Positions 53,650 to 64,000 of a stretch of DNA of 64,000 nucleotides are shown piece by piece (the stretch's first letter is position 1; every line of letters starts with the position of its first letter). Made by a program: the position numbers and the translations under genes. The stretch is taken from NCBI GenBank assembly GCA_033064195.1, contig JARBJD010000066.1, positions 234,143 to 298,142 of the forward strand, written 5' to 3'. The notes below the pieces were generated by a model. That model saw nothing but the letters and a program-made list of their open reading frames with translations, was not told the origin of the DNA and searched no databases. The stretch is from Blattamonas nauphoetae. Its lineage: Eukaryota; Preaxostyla; Oxymonadida.

Positions 53650-55141
53650 CTCTCCCACTTTTCACAGCTTGTTCTTCATCTTCTCCACTTTCCACTGTCA
53701 CATCACAACCACCTCGTCCATCTCCACTCGCATCTACCGAGCCAACTTCACGGTCAGCTTCGGTTCCTCACTGAATAGTTCTTCTCCCTCCCTCTATCCA
53801 TCAGTACGCAGCTCCTGGTGCGAGCTCGCAACACGCTGCCCCGATCCCACCGATCCGACAGCCTCGACTCCATACGAGCTCACCAGCCCCATCTCCTCTA
53901 TCTTCTCACTCCCTCCCACTTCCATGTCTTCCAACTGGCGAATCGTCTTCTTCCGCTTTCGCTCTGCTTCTGATCGTTCCTGCACTCGTCGGTTTGCTTC
54001 CGTCGTCTGCGTTCGCGCAAGGAACTCCCCGTCCTTCCTGTCCTCATCCTTCCTCTTCGTCAGCTCCTTCGTTTCATCACCCAGCGTGATTACCAGCTTC
54101 GCTCCCGCATCCAGCTGCTCCAGCAGTTTCCGTTCCTTCCGCTCGCATTCTCGCTGTGTCTCGATCAGCAGCAGATGCTACGTGACAAGAAATCGACATC
54201 GCTCCGACAGAGTCGCTCCTTCGCTCGCTGTCAGGCTCCGAAGTTCATCCATTTCATCCATATCCTGTTGGAGCGACACCAAATTCGACTTCACACCATC
54301 CTCTAACCAATCCCTCTGCCGTGTCCTGTTCTTGTCCAGCAGCTCCTTCAGCGAAGACAGAAGCATAAGCGAGCAGGATGTGCGAGCAATCGTTGAATCT
54401 GAAGTCCACCGTCTGCAGACACGTGTTCGTCCGCAGTGTCGAGATCAGCGAGTTCACAGTGTTGTTCAAGTCATTCGATGCCACGTTCATGTGCCGCAGT
54501 CTCTCGTTCGTGGCCAGTTCTCCACTCAGTGCCATCCCTCCCTTGTCTTTCATCCTGTTCGATGAAATGTTTAGATGCGTCAGCTGGCAGATCTTGTTTG
54601 ACCGGAACGCATTCGCAAGGCCTTCCGCTCCCTCGTTCTACAGGTTGTTGTGTGACAGATCAAATCGTTCGATCGTCGTGTTCCACGCAAACGCCTCGCA
54701 CACATCCTTCCCCGCCACGTTCCCGATTTTGCAGTTGTTCAGTGTTAGTGTTGTGATTGTCTTGTTCGTTATGATCATTTCCGCTATTTGCTTGGCCTCC
54801 CCATCCCAGCTTTGTTGTTCGACAGATCCACTGTCGTCAAGAACCTATTTTTCATCAGCGCCACTGCAAACACTTTCATTCCGCGCTCTGTGATAATATA
54901 TGTGGCTAGAGTGATGTACGAGAGGCACGACAGTTTCAGCGCCGAAATGTCTTCGTCTTCCGTGACTTCTTCGTCGTATTCTTCGATCGGCACAAAAGCC
55001 TCTTCGATCACCTCCGCAACTGTTCTTTCGTTCACTCCACCGCACAGAGAGTCTCTCCTTTTGTTTTGGCTTCTTTTGTCGTTGGATAATCAGTGGTGGA
55101 TGAAGTGCTTCGTAAATTAAGTCCAGCTCCATGTTCAGCAT
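53650..55141 (-). pseudogene. E3 cargo 2: leucine-rich-repeat protein, decayed copy
   Basis: N-terminus MLNMELDLIYEALHPPLIIQ (55141), an acidic region FVPIEEYDEEVTEDEDISAL, then RI-type leucine-rich repeats of about 28 residues: FLTTVDLSNNKAGMG, TITTLTLNNCKIGN, TIERFDLSHNNL, HLNISSNRMKDKGGMAL, HMNVASNDLNNTVNSL, CLQTVDFRFNDC. The C-terminal part is a coiled coil (SLQQDMDEMDELRSLTAS; AERKRKKTIRQLEDMEVG). One TAG (54638-54640) and several frame changes break it. A host-type gene by composition; probably captured and decaying. Confidence 0.65.
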
Positions 55142-55917
55142 CCCTTTCAGCTCTTCCTCGATTTATTTCGACTTCTTTTCTTCTTCTTCCTCGTCCATCA
55201 TCGGTGAAGCAGTCGGGGACGGATCTGCTTCCTGTTTCGCATTGCCAACGTCTTTGTCCAGCGACAGTCCCTTCTTCTCCATCTGCTTTCGCTTTTTCTC
55301 TTTTATCTCTTGTTGCTTCTTCTCAATTCCATCAACACTCTCTTCTGGTGCTTCAAAACGGCCTCGAGCAATTTAAGACACATCCTTGTCACCAATCGAG
55401 TTTCCACGAAATGTGAGGTATCGTAATGACGATTAGGAAAGTATCGAGTCCATCATTGTAGCAACATCATGCCCAAATGAACTGTTTGAGAAAAAAGCAC
55501 ATGATTCTGGGCCGATCTCGTGAGAACATGTCCTTTGAAATGGATGTTGAAGAATTCGGAAGAACAGGAGTATTTTAATATGAAAAGTTTGAGAAAGAGA
55601 GAACAGAGTCCTAGGAGGATCAAATGGAAAAGAAAGGGAGATTTGATCCAGTTTTCATCGGGATCCTTCGATCTAATGTCACCCATATTTCGAAAACTCT
55701 CGGTCACTGACCGTCAGTACTTTTTGGGAAAAAGTGACCGGTCACCCCCGGTCAGGCCAGTATAGAAAAACAAGACAATTAACCATGAAGTACATCATCT
55801 ACATGCTATTTTGAACAGAACCCACTCATCGCCTAATAAAGCGCCGAAAACCCGTGTCCTATGATAGTACACGGGTTTTCGGGGGGAGGACATGTCGACC
55901 CATGGTAACTCCTGCTT

Positions 55918-56189
55918 TTCCTGCGAGGAGCGAAGACGGCGAATAGAATGTCGTTGTTATCGGTGGGAAAACAATCAGAGGTTGTTAAGGTGACGCTGTC
56001 CATCATTCGCCGCCTCTCTTCCCTCTCCAGTCGGAGTCTCTCCTCTTCCACTCTCTCGTCCTCAGCGATCGTCGCGAGACTCTTCCTCTTCTCCTCTGAC
56101 CAGGGTTCGAAACCTGCCTCGTGCGGTCTTTTTCGGACAGGTCTTCCGATAAACCGCACGAGGCCGCGATCCCCGCACGATGTTCTCAC
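55918..56189 (-). CDS. Charged coiled-coil gene fragment at the E3 insertion site
   Basis: Frame KRPHEAGFEPWSEEKRKSLA, then ERVEEERLRLEREERRRMMD, then TDNNDILFAVFAPRRKSRS, meeting E3 at its 10-bp target site. With one copy of the site the codons continue on the other side (SLRIPQPRSLT, then TAG near 49759). N-terminal exon limits unknown. Possibly a real host gene whose C-terminus is split by E3. Confidence 0.45.
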
Positions 56190-56229
56190 GATGATCCACT
56201 CCGTTCGTATACACAGAGGATCCTAGTGG

Positions 56230-59200
56230 TGCTACAACACTCCTCAGAGTAATATTGTCATTTTTTTCATTTCACTGTTATACATTTCTAATTTCACAAG
56301 TGTCAATTTCTAGGTGAAAACGACTAATAATGGGCAGAGTTCCCAATCGTCATGGGGAATGATGATATTATTCAGATGAGGAAACAACTCATTACAATAT
56401 CATGGAAGACTTTTCTACTTCGGAAATTCCGGCTGACAGCGTCATCTCGTAAAATTCAGACGATCTCAAGGATGGTCTCTCTTGTATGTTTTCATCAAAT
56501 AATCTGATGATCGAACAAACTAATTGTTCTTTTTTTCTCCTTTTTATGCAGTTTTGAAGGGATCTGGACCAATCTCTCCCTCAGAACAAACACATTTTTC
56601 AGTATCATTTTTCTTGTCGTACAAACAAACATATTCTTCCAACACTGCAAAATCAAGCATAAAAGGAGTTCAGTAGGTTGTTTCTTTTCACAGTTTTATG
56701 ATCTACTGGAAGACCATGACAAAGCAAGCAACTCAAAAAGATCGGTCCTTCCGCTTCACAATTCAAAATGTTTGAGACTTCTTACCTAGTTATTCCACTT
56801 AGAAACCACTGTTTACCTGGAATAATAAAATTCAAACGAGAATATTGAAATGATCTGGGCACGATGGAGATTTAGAACCCTGCCTCTGACCCCTTTCCGC
56901 TCGGCTCAAAAAGTAGAATCTTCAGCGCTGCTTCCTTCCCTCATAATTCGTTGGGAGTGCTCAGTCTTCAACATTCAGCCTGTTCAGCCACTCCTCATCA
57001 TCGTCCATTGTCATCCGTCGATCAAAATCAATCTGGTCCTCCAAGTGATCCACAGCCAAACTCTGTTTTCCACGAATCTGAAGAGCCTTCAGACAATGGT
57101 ACAGATTCTGAGAGAAAGCAAGAGGATTCTCACAACACACAACAGACCGACACTGCTGAATTTTCCAATGCATCCGCCTGGAATGACGCTGCGACTGATG
57201 ATGCTCAGGACATGATGCAAGAGGATTCATACTACTAGCACCAGCCCAGCACAACTGAACACTCCAAGCACCATGTAGGAGACCGGACTGAACATTTGAC
57301 ATCGATGAACGATGACGATTCGAGTTCACTTCAGCTCATTCCTGTCATCCAACTCTGGTCACAGTGGGCTTGACGGTCCATTCTCTCCAAAACTCCCCCA
57401 GAAGCTCAAGTAGTGGTAGAAGCGATTTGGGAACCAATCTGAAATTGTCATTGAAATCAAAACTAAAAGTCAAGTCCGATTGACCAATTTTGAATCTTGT
57501 ATTAAAAGGAATTTATGACATTTTGATGACATCAATATTTGGCCTAAATTCTAAAAATATGTCCAATATTTAGACCTCGTGAAAGTGTCATTTTTGAAGC
57601 AAATTTTGGCAACATTCGAAAAATGTTGGCACTTTTTTTGGTGTTTTTCCCTTTTTGACCACAAAATCAGTCGGAATCCAATGTGAGAACCATTTCGAAA
57701 AATTCTGCAAAAATTCTAAAATCTTGGGGACACTGTAGGTCATCGATCAAGACAATCCTGATCAAAATCGGTTGGGAATTCGTCGAACTGTGTGCCGAAC
57801 TTAGGTCGAAAAAGTGACGAAAAGGCGATGTTCAGATTTCGCCACTATGAACACCTTTATGTCTCAAATTGTGTTCAAACACGTTCTAAAATTACGAAAT
57901 TGAGTTTGATCGGTGAAATTTTAGGAAAAAAGCACTTTTGAAAAAAAAGTTTGATCCGACCCCACAACATATTTTGAAAATGACAAAATTTTTAAGGAGG
58001 AGAAAGTGACGTCTCGCTCTTCTCCTACACGTCACTTTTCACCCTCTGATGGTCTCAAAACATGTCAAATCGGTAGTGGACAGGTATTCGCGTCATTCGG
58101 TTCTGACGATCCTCGACACACGATCGTTTTCACAATTTTTGTCAATTTTCATTTCTCATTGATTTCACGTCAACCACTTCACAATCGCACTCAAGCGACG
58201 CTTTTTGAGAATTCTGGTTTTACATCACCTATAGTTCGCTCTGGAGGGTCGGTTTTCGATCACACTTGTGACGACAAATTTGCACCAACATTTTGACACT
58301 ATGGATTTTTGATCTGAATTTCGTTACAAATCCTTCTTTCTCACGGTATGAGTGAGTTGTGCTCGAATTTTGAGGAGATTTTGTCGGATAGTTCTCCCAT
58401 AAAGTCACTTTTCATGTTTTCACTTCTCAACTTTTGACAGTTTTTGTCACTTCAAAACCGACTGTAGTCCCTTTCATTTCATCACTTTTGCTCCCCATTT
58501 CACCTCGAATTAGTTCATCATTCCTCTTCATTTTGCTCATGTCACTTCCATTTTGTGGGCCGTTCTCACTTCACTAGCACATCATTTTAGTCAACTTTTC
58601 ATCACTTTTTTCACAAAAACAGAGTAAAAGAAAGCGAAACAACCAACAATGAAACGGGCAAGTATGAAACTGAGAGGGAAATTGACGAACGTGAAAATGA
58701 CGTGAAATGTGACACCAATAGTGAAAATGTCGCTTGTGTTCTCGGTTTTATGGCTTCAAAACAACAAAAATGCTTCAAAAATGTATGTGAAATGTTGGAT
58801 TTTCCGGAAAAATACCGAGATATGAAGTGAGCCGTTGAATGGCGGATCTCTGCAAAAGTTCGGAAAACTCAGTAAACGAGAATTAGTGTGTTGAATTGGA
58901 GAAAAGATTAAGAGAAAGAAACATGAATGAAGTGGTTAAAACAGTAAACAACGAGAAAACGAAGACGGAAGTGAGGTCAAAAACGAAACAATAATGAGCA
59001 ATAAACAAGTGACAATTAACCCGGAAACAACTGAAACAAGTCTAAAACAAGAAGAAAATGAGAGTGAAATGATGAAGAATGCATACTTTTACCGAGATCT
59101 GGACCTGGTTGTGAAACCTCAAATATCTCTGCAAAAGTCCGGAATCTTCAAAAAACGGAGCATACCATGATGATCCTACAGTTCCGACGAATCCAAAACG

Positions 59201-59331
59201 CGACAAATCAGAACGAAACAAGCACTCTTGAGAATTGAGTGATCGAACCCATTGATCCTCGATTTCAACGAAAAATCCAAAACTGAGAAATCAATGAAAG
59301 AATTTTCATTTTGAATTTTAATTTGTATTAA
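56230..59331. other. Long stretch with little coding sequence
   Basis: One frame looks protein-like: 56951-57238 (+), Gln/Ser/Asp/Thr-rich and acidic (EPSDNGTDSERKQEDSHN), perhaps an exon of an unknown gene. From 57.4 to 59.3 kb the DNA is AT-rich with many GTCACTTTT and TTTGAAAA words and no supported exon. It may belong to the outer part of the adjoining Polinton, but I see no terminal repeat. Confidence 0.4.
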
Positions 59332-59706
59332 ATGAATCCAACTGCGATGTACAAGGAAAGACGTCGAGTATGTTCAGAACAAGCATTAATTGAATCAATG
59401 AGAGAAGAGAACTGTACGCTGGTCTCTGAGTATGTCAGAAATAATGTGCCGGTGACGTATGTTCATGAGGGAGTTGAATGGAGAATAAAACCAAAGTTGT
59501 GGAATCAAGGAAACAGACCTCACTTCGCGAAACGTCGACACTACACTCAATCATTCGTCGAAAATGAACTGAAGAAATACAATTGTGAACTCGTCGGTGA
59601 GTACACTAAAGTCCTAGTTCCATTCACATATCGAGAGATTGGCGGAAGTGAAGTGTTCAGAATTAGACTTGATTCCTGGTTAAAGGCACCGAAAAGCCCC
59701 ATCTGA
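59332..59706 (+). CDS. Small Polinton-associated protein, two repeats
   Basis: 124 residues in two similar halves: NCTLVSEYVRNNVPVTYVHE and NCELVGEYTKVLVPFTYREI, each followed by a basic stretch. Starts after an AT-rich tract and is followed 55 bp later by the polymerase region, so it probably belongs to the same element. Such doubled, short, basic proteins occur in viruses and virus-like elements as DNA-binding accessories. No family name assigned. Confidence 0.5.
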   Translation: MNPTAMYKERRRVCSEQALIESMREENCTLVSEYVRNNVPVTYVHEGVEWRIKPKLWNQGNRPHFAKRRHYTQSFVENELKKYNCELVGEYTKVLVPFTYREIGGSEVFRIRLDSWLKAPKSPI

Positions 59707-59761
59707 GAAAAACAAAATAAACGCTCAACTTTTTTATTTTCTGATTTTTATTTTGTAATAA

Positions 59762-62700
59762 ATGACACTGCTAAAACCAATCAAAAATAGAATTCAAGAA
59801 ATTCGAGATCTCTTTCCGAATGCACAATTTCTATTTATTGATGGTCGAACGTACAATCCTGACACTACAAATTATCAACATCACAGATCATTTCTCCTGA
59901 ATATGCTTCAACACACAGATCTCGAGTTTCCACATCCAATAAAGAATCTCGATCTCAATCTCATTCCAGATTTTCTTGAACAAGTTAAACTTCGACAACA
60001 GATGGCGTCAGAAGATCGACTTGCTCACCGAATGATTGTTGAGAACATGAAAGCAAATCCAAGAGTGAATAATGACGAACTGAAAAAGCAGGTGTTCAGA
60101 ATGACGTGGAAACTGAAATCAATTGAGGAGAAGCTGATGGATCACTGGATGAAGAATCTGTTGATCATTCAGAAGAAAAATGAACAAATGGAAAAGAGAG
60201 AAGTGCAGACCTTTGATGGATTTGAAGAATGCATATTACTTGCTGAACCGCGTGACAAAGTAGCATTCAATTCTTGTCTCATGGATGCACGAAGGAAGTT
60301 TAAAAAGAATGAGGCCGAGAAGGTTGAAGACAACGGAAAACCATATCAGTTGTATTTCCACAATCACCTGAAGAATGTTGAAGAAATCACTACCTTCATC
60401 AAAGCAGTGTTCGACAAAGAGAAAGACCATCCATTCAAGATTAGTATTGACTTTGGAAAGATCATCGAGAGAAAAGACAAAGATGAGACAACTTACAATG
60501 ACTTCAGACCAGAATTGGAGAACACATCAAAGAGTTTTCCAACAGTGATAAAGTTCAGGAGACATCAATGAGTATTCAAAATATGCGATCAATCTGATCA
60601 AAGAATCTCAAGAGAGAACACTGATGGATACCAAGACAATGTACATCGCATTCCACTCCATTCTGGTTGCAGTCTATCGATTCCCAGTGGCAGGAAAAGC
60701 AAATGCAATTCTCACTGAACACATTAAAACGAGAAATGTTCGGTACATCGATTCTGAGTTCAACATCTGCTTCTTTCAAGCACTATCATTCCTCACACTT
60801 CCTGAGGTTCCTGGGAAGAAGATCTCAATCAACATGAGAAACGTTGAAGCAAAGAGATTGTTCGCAGAATCAATGAATCTAACTCACCTGAAGCCACATC
60901 AACTTACTGAACACTTACGCAATTATCCTGGATTTGATATTGCTTGTGATTTGGAGAAAGAAATGATTAGACACAACATCACAGTTCACATTTATGAATA
61001 TGATGAAGACAAGAAGAAGTATTTCCGAAGTCAGTCGTATGTCAACGAAAATGATGATGCTCGTGCTCTTCCCATCCTGATGATTCCACTTACAGCCACT
61101 CTCGTTCATGTGATGTTCATTGTTGATCCTGAGAAAATCACTGGATACAAACTCTGTCCATATTGTCAGTCAAGAGGATTCCAAGTCAAGGATTCTCACT
61201 TCAAGACATATTACGAGAAGCATCTCAAAGAGTGCAAAGAACTTGATGGAAAACATGTGAAGAAGATCACTTTGACAAAACACCAAGACCATATGTTCCC
61301 ACATTCTGAACAATAGAACATTTGAGTTTCTGATGGCACACAAGAGACAAGACGAATTCAAACCAACACAATACTACATCACTTACGATTTCGAAACGAT
61401 GGAAGATCTCATTCTTGACAATCTCTTCACTGATGACAACACACAGTTGATCTCACACTTGAAGCCTCTCTCCGTCGCATCAGCAATCAAAACAAAATCA
61501 GGAATGAAGTCAATCTACTTTGATCTTCGAGATGGAAAAGACTTTGTGAAGCAATGGATCAGAGAACTCTTCAAATATGCTGAGACAGTTCGAGAAGACA
61601 ACTACTATGAAGATCCAGAAATACCCTCTCAGAATGAAGTCAGTGTGATTGATTCAACAGTTCCAGATTTGACATCAATCTCATCTTCCGTGATCTCGTC
61701 GATAAGGATTGGAAAGTGGTGAGCTTCCTCGGATCAACAACAAAGTACAAACAAGTATTGATCAGACATGAGAGAACACAACAAGTCCTTCGGTTCATTG
61801 ACATGATGTCATACACAGGACCAATGACTTTGGATAATGCAGTGAAGGCTTTTGGAGGAATCACAACTCTTCAGAAATCATTCTTTGCATACAGTCATTT
61901 GATTCATCAGACTACGATGCAGTGCTGAGGCAAACACGAACCATTCTCCAAATATGAATTCTACTCCAGTCTGAACAACAGTGAAATGTCCGACATTGAT
62001 TACCAAATATATCTTGACGATTGGAACAAACAAGGATTCAAAACAGATGGGATTACCTCAAATTCTACAACATCAGAGACGTCGATGTATGATTGCACCA
62101 TTGGATAATCTCATTGATCTGAACTTCAATACAAGGTGGATATGTTGCACAATCTTTCATTGTCAGCGAATGCTTCAGCAATCAAATATGCATGTGCCTA
62201 CAAGGACTTTGATATTGATGATGATTTCAATGGAGTGGATCAATCTGGTGAAATAAAATCACGAAACAATACTGGAAGTACAAGGTTGCATCGTACATTT
62301 ATCAAGACCAAGCTCATCGCAATACTACCAACAATGTCACTGGAAGCAGACTACGACTGGTTTGTTCAACAATGCAAAGAGTGTGCTATATATGAAGTCA
62401 CTTCTCACACAAGCTGGACCTACACTGGATCGAATCGACAATTCGAAAGGACATTCAAAAGAGAACGTGAAGATCTGCTGTGACTACCAACACCTACAAG
62501 TCAGACAAAGACGAGCATCTCACTCGATTGAGAATTCAACTGAAGAAGTATTACATCTGGAAATCATTGCCATGACTCTAACCCATGAGCAAACCTATCA
62601 CAAACTGAGAGCAGCAGTAACTGGTGGAGTATCAGATGTTCAACACCGACAGAATATAAAAGATGTGACACCGATCAATCACTTCACATATGAAGATGGA

Positions 62701-64000
62701 AAAGTTGTCTCCACTGATACAGAACATAAAATGACTCATGTCTGCGCGTTGACTTCAATTCACTTTATCCAAGTGCTTTCTCATCAATCAAGAACAAGAA
62801 CAATCCATACACTAATCACAGAATGTACATGCCAGGAAGATGTTTGTACACTGCAACAGGAGATAAAGGATTGTCGAAAGATCATCGAAGACAAAATCAG
62901 AAGACATTGTTCGTTGCAGAGTTGAAAGGACACATCGATGAAAGTACATTAATGATTTCATTAACTTCCACCAATCTTCAGAAACATAGTGGTCAATACA
63001 ACAGAAGAGAACATTGGAGAGAGAGACATATTCGTTGATGAAGAAACATGGATTGAAGACTGATGACAAACAACGGAAGCTGACCCAACTCTTGAGGCAC
63101 ACGATCAGAATATGTTTTCGACATACTATCTGTGGTTCCTCATCGACTACCCACTTCATTATTGATGATATTAAAGTGTGATGGTCTTTTCAGAGACATG
63201 CTGGATTTGAACCATTTGTGACCTCATTCATGAATGACAGAATAAAAGCAATGAAGGTTGGAAACAAAGGAAAGGAACAATTCTGTAAGACCAGCAGAAT
63301 GGAAGTTACGGATACGATGGAATGAACACTGAGAAGTACAACTCAATCACAATCTGCAATGAGACATACTTGAAGCAAATGATGAGAGTTTGTGGCTACG
63401 AGAGAGATCAATGAGGACCACTACATTCGAAGAAGATCGAGAGAAGCCTCATGCAAGACATGTCTGCAAGAAGCAGTATTCACACTCGACAATGAAGTTC
63501 TGGTATCTGAATTTCATCTACAATTTCATGTACAAGTGTCTAGATATGAACAAGATCCATTTCTGTGAGGGAGATACTGATTCTGCTTGGGCGATTAGTG
63601 GAGATACGAATGCTGGAATTCATCAACAGTTTGAACACGTGATTGCTGACAAAAGAATTCTATGATGCACAAATTTGAATGGACACAATCCTGAAAAAGG
63701 GAGTTGATGATGAGAAGAAGCTGTGGGACTAGCAATTGGAAGGTGAGCAAGATGATCTGTCTTGCACCCAGTGTTACTCTCTCGATGAGAAATGGAGTGT
63801 CTCTAAAGAAATAAATATCTGGTGACGATTATGTGAGTGTCTTAATGGAAAACTGTGACTACAACTGAACTTCACCGTAAAACGGTTCCATCAGAATGAT
63901 GCGTTCCAGATTGAAGAATCGAAGCAGAACCTTTTCCAATGGATTTGGGGGTGGCAGAAATACAACAGCAAAACTCAGTCTCAGTGGAATCCATCTCAAG
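59762..64000 (+). pseudogene. Polinton protein-primed DNA polymerase B, broken, runs off window
   Basis: Recognisable parts in order: an N-terminal region rich in Lys/Glu helices, a small zinc-finger segment (YKLCPYCQSRGFQVKDSH), the 3'-5' exonuclease motif (YITYDFETMEDL) and, near the window edge, the palm motif with EGDTDSAW. That order fits the type-B, protein-primed polymerase of Polinton/Maverick elements. The element is broken, with roughly eight to ten breaks in the part seen, and its other genes and right end lie outside the window. Moderately old by that count. Confidence 0.75.

Larger units (their letters stand above)
49799..55907. mobile_element. Element E3: 6.1 kb, 10-bp duplication, host gene cargo
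   Basis: Ends TACCATGTGTCGGCATGTCC and, reversed at the right, TACCATGGGTCGACATGTCC. Perfect 10-bp duplication ACTCCTGCTT (49789-49798, 55908-55917). Same family as E2 in opposite orientation: the GTCCTATCGTGTCC repeats at 50050-50215 match E2 25630-25810, and the terminal palindrome at 55846-55888 matches E2 22927-22962. Cargo: a spliced-looking fragment at 50.6-52.1 kb (+) and a leucine-rich-repeat gene copy at 53.65-55.14 kb (-). No transposase seen. Confidence 0.82.

Noticed and set aside
56101-56165. tRNA-like B-box and 12-bp hairpin (GCCTCGTGCGGT) on the plus strand
   Set aside because: No A-box or acceptor pairing upstream, and the minus strand here is a coherent charged coding sequence, so the match is likely chance.
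1-64000. CRISPR arrays or bacterial operons
   Set aside because: No regularly spaced direct repeats with unique spacers. Genes have spliceosomal introns and no ribosome-binding sites.

Overview
The window looks like nuclear DNA of a protist, most likely an oxymonad close to Blattamonas nauphoetae. Evidence: short GT-AG introns (about 31 to 140 nt, many 33-38 nt) with pyrimidine-rich 3' ends, large lineage-specific gene families, a secreted beta-helix-like protein, a captured beta-helix/kinase gene and an armadillo-like family I recall as abundant in that genome. There are no rRNA genes, operons or CRISPR arrays. The organism is an inference; no marker gene here settles it.

Layout. 0-5.6 kb: a cysteine-rich multi-exon gene (+). 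5.8-14 kb: one member of a large unnamed family, here 'family F' (copy A, -), decayed, split by a DIRS-type tyrosine-recombinase retroelement (7.36-12.04 kb) and by a small MITE. 14.2-16.4 kb: a Tc1-like transposon with another element nested in its transposase gene. 16.7-18.65 kb: a multi-exon armadillo-like/coiled-coil gene (-). 18.8-20.5 kb: a fold-back element. 20.9-31.9 kb: family F copy C (+), split by a 9-bp-TSD element that itself contains a 10-bp-TSD element, and by a pogo-type composite. 32.2-35.6 kb: family F copy D (+), almost intact. 35.6-39.05 kb: a Pack-MULE-like element with 482-bp terminal inverted repeats, each carrying a pol III (tRNA-like) promoter, around a captured beta-helix/kinase gene. 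41.3-45.5 kb: host genes (armadillo-like family gene, secreted beta-helix-like protein, divergent alpha-tubulin). 45.7-49 kb: repeat-rich debris and a second fold-back. 49.8-55.9 kb: a 6.1-kb element carrying fragments of host genes, including a leucine-rich-repeat gene. 56-59 kb: largely silent. 59.3-64 kb: the start of a decayed Polinton, marked by protein-primed DNA polymerase B remnants, running off the window.

The strongest theme is a stack of precisely dated insertions: each of the three family F genes has a mobile element in or touching it, and sister genes serve as empty-site references. Two unrelated elements entered the same splice-junction region about ten bases apart. At least two large elements carry pieces of host genes with no recognisable transposase, so in this window the mobile DNA mainly shuffles host domains (beta-helix, kinase, leucine-rich repeat).
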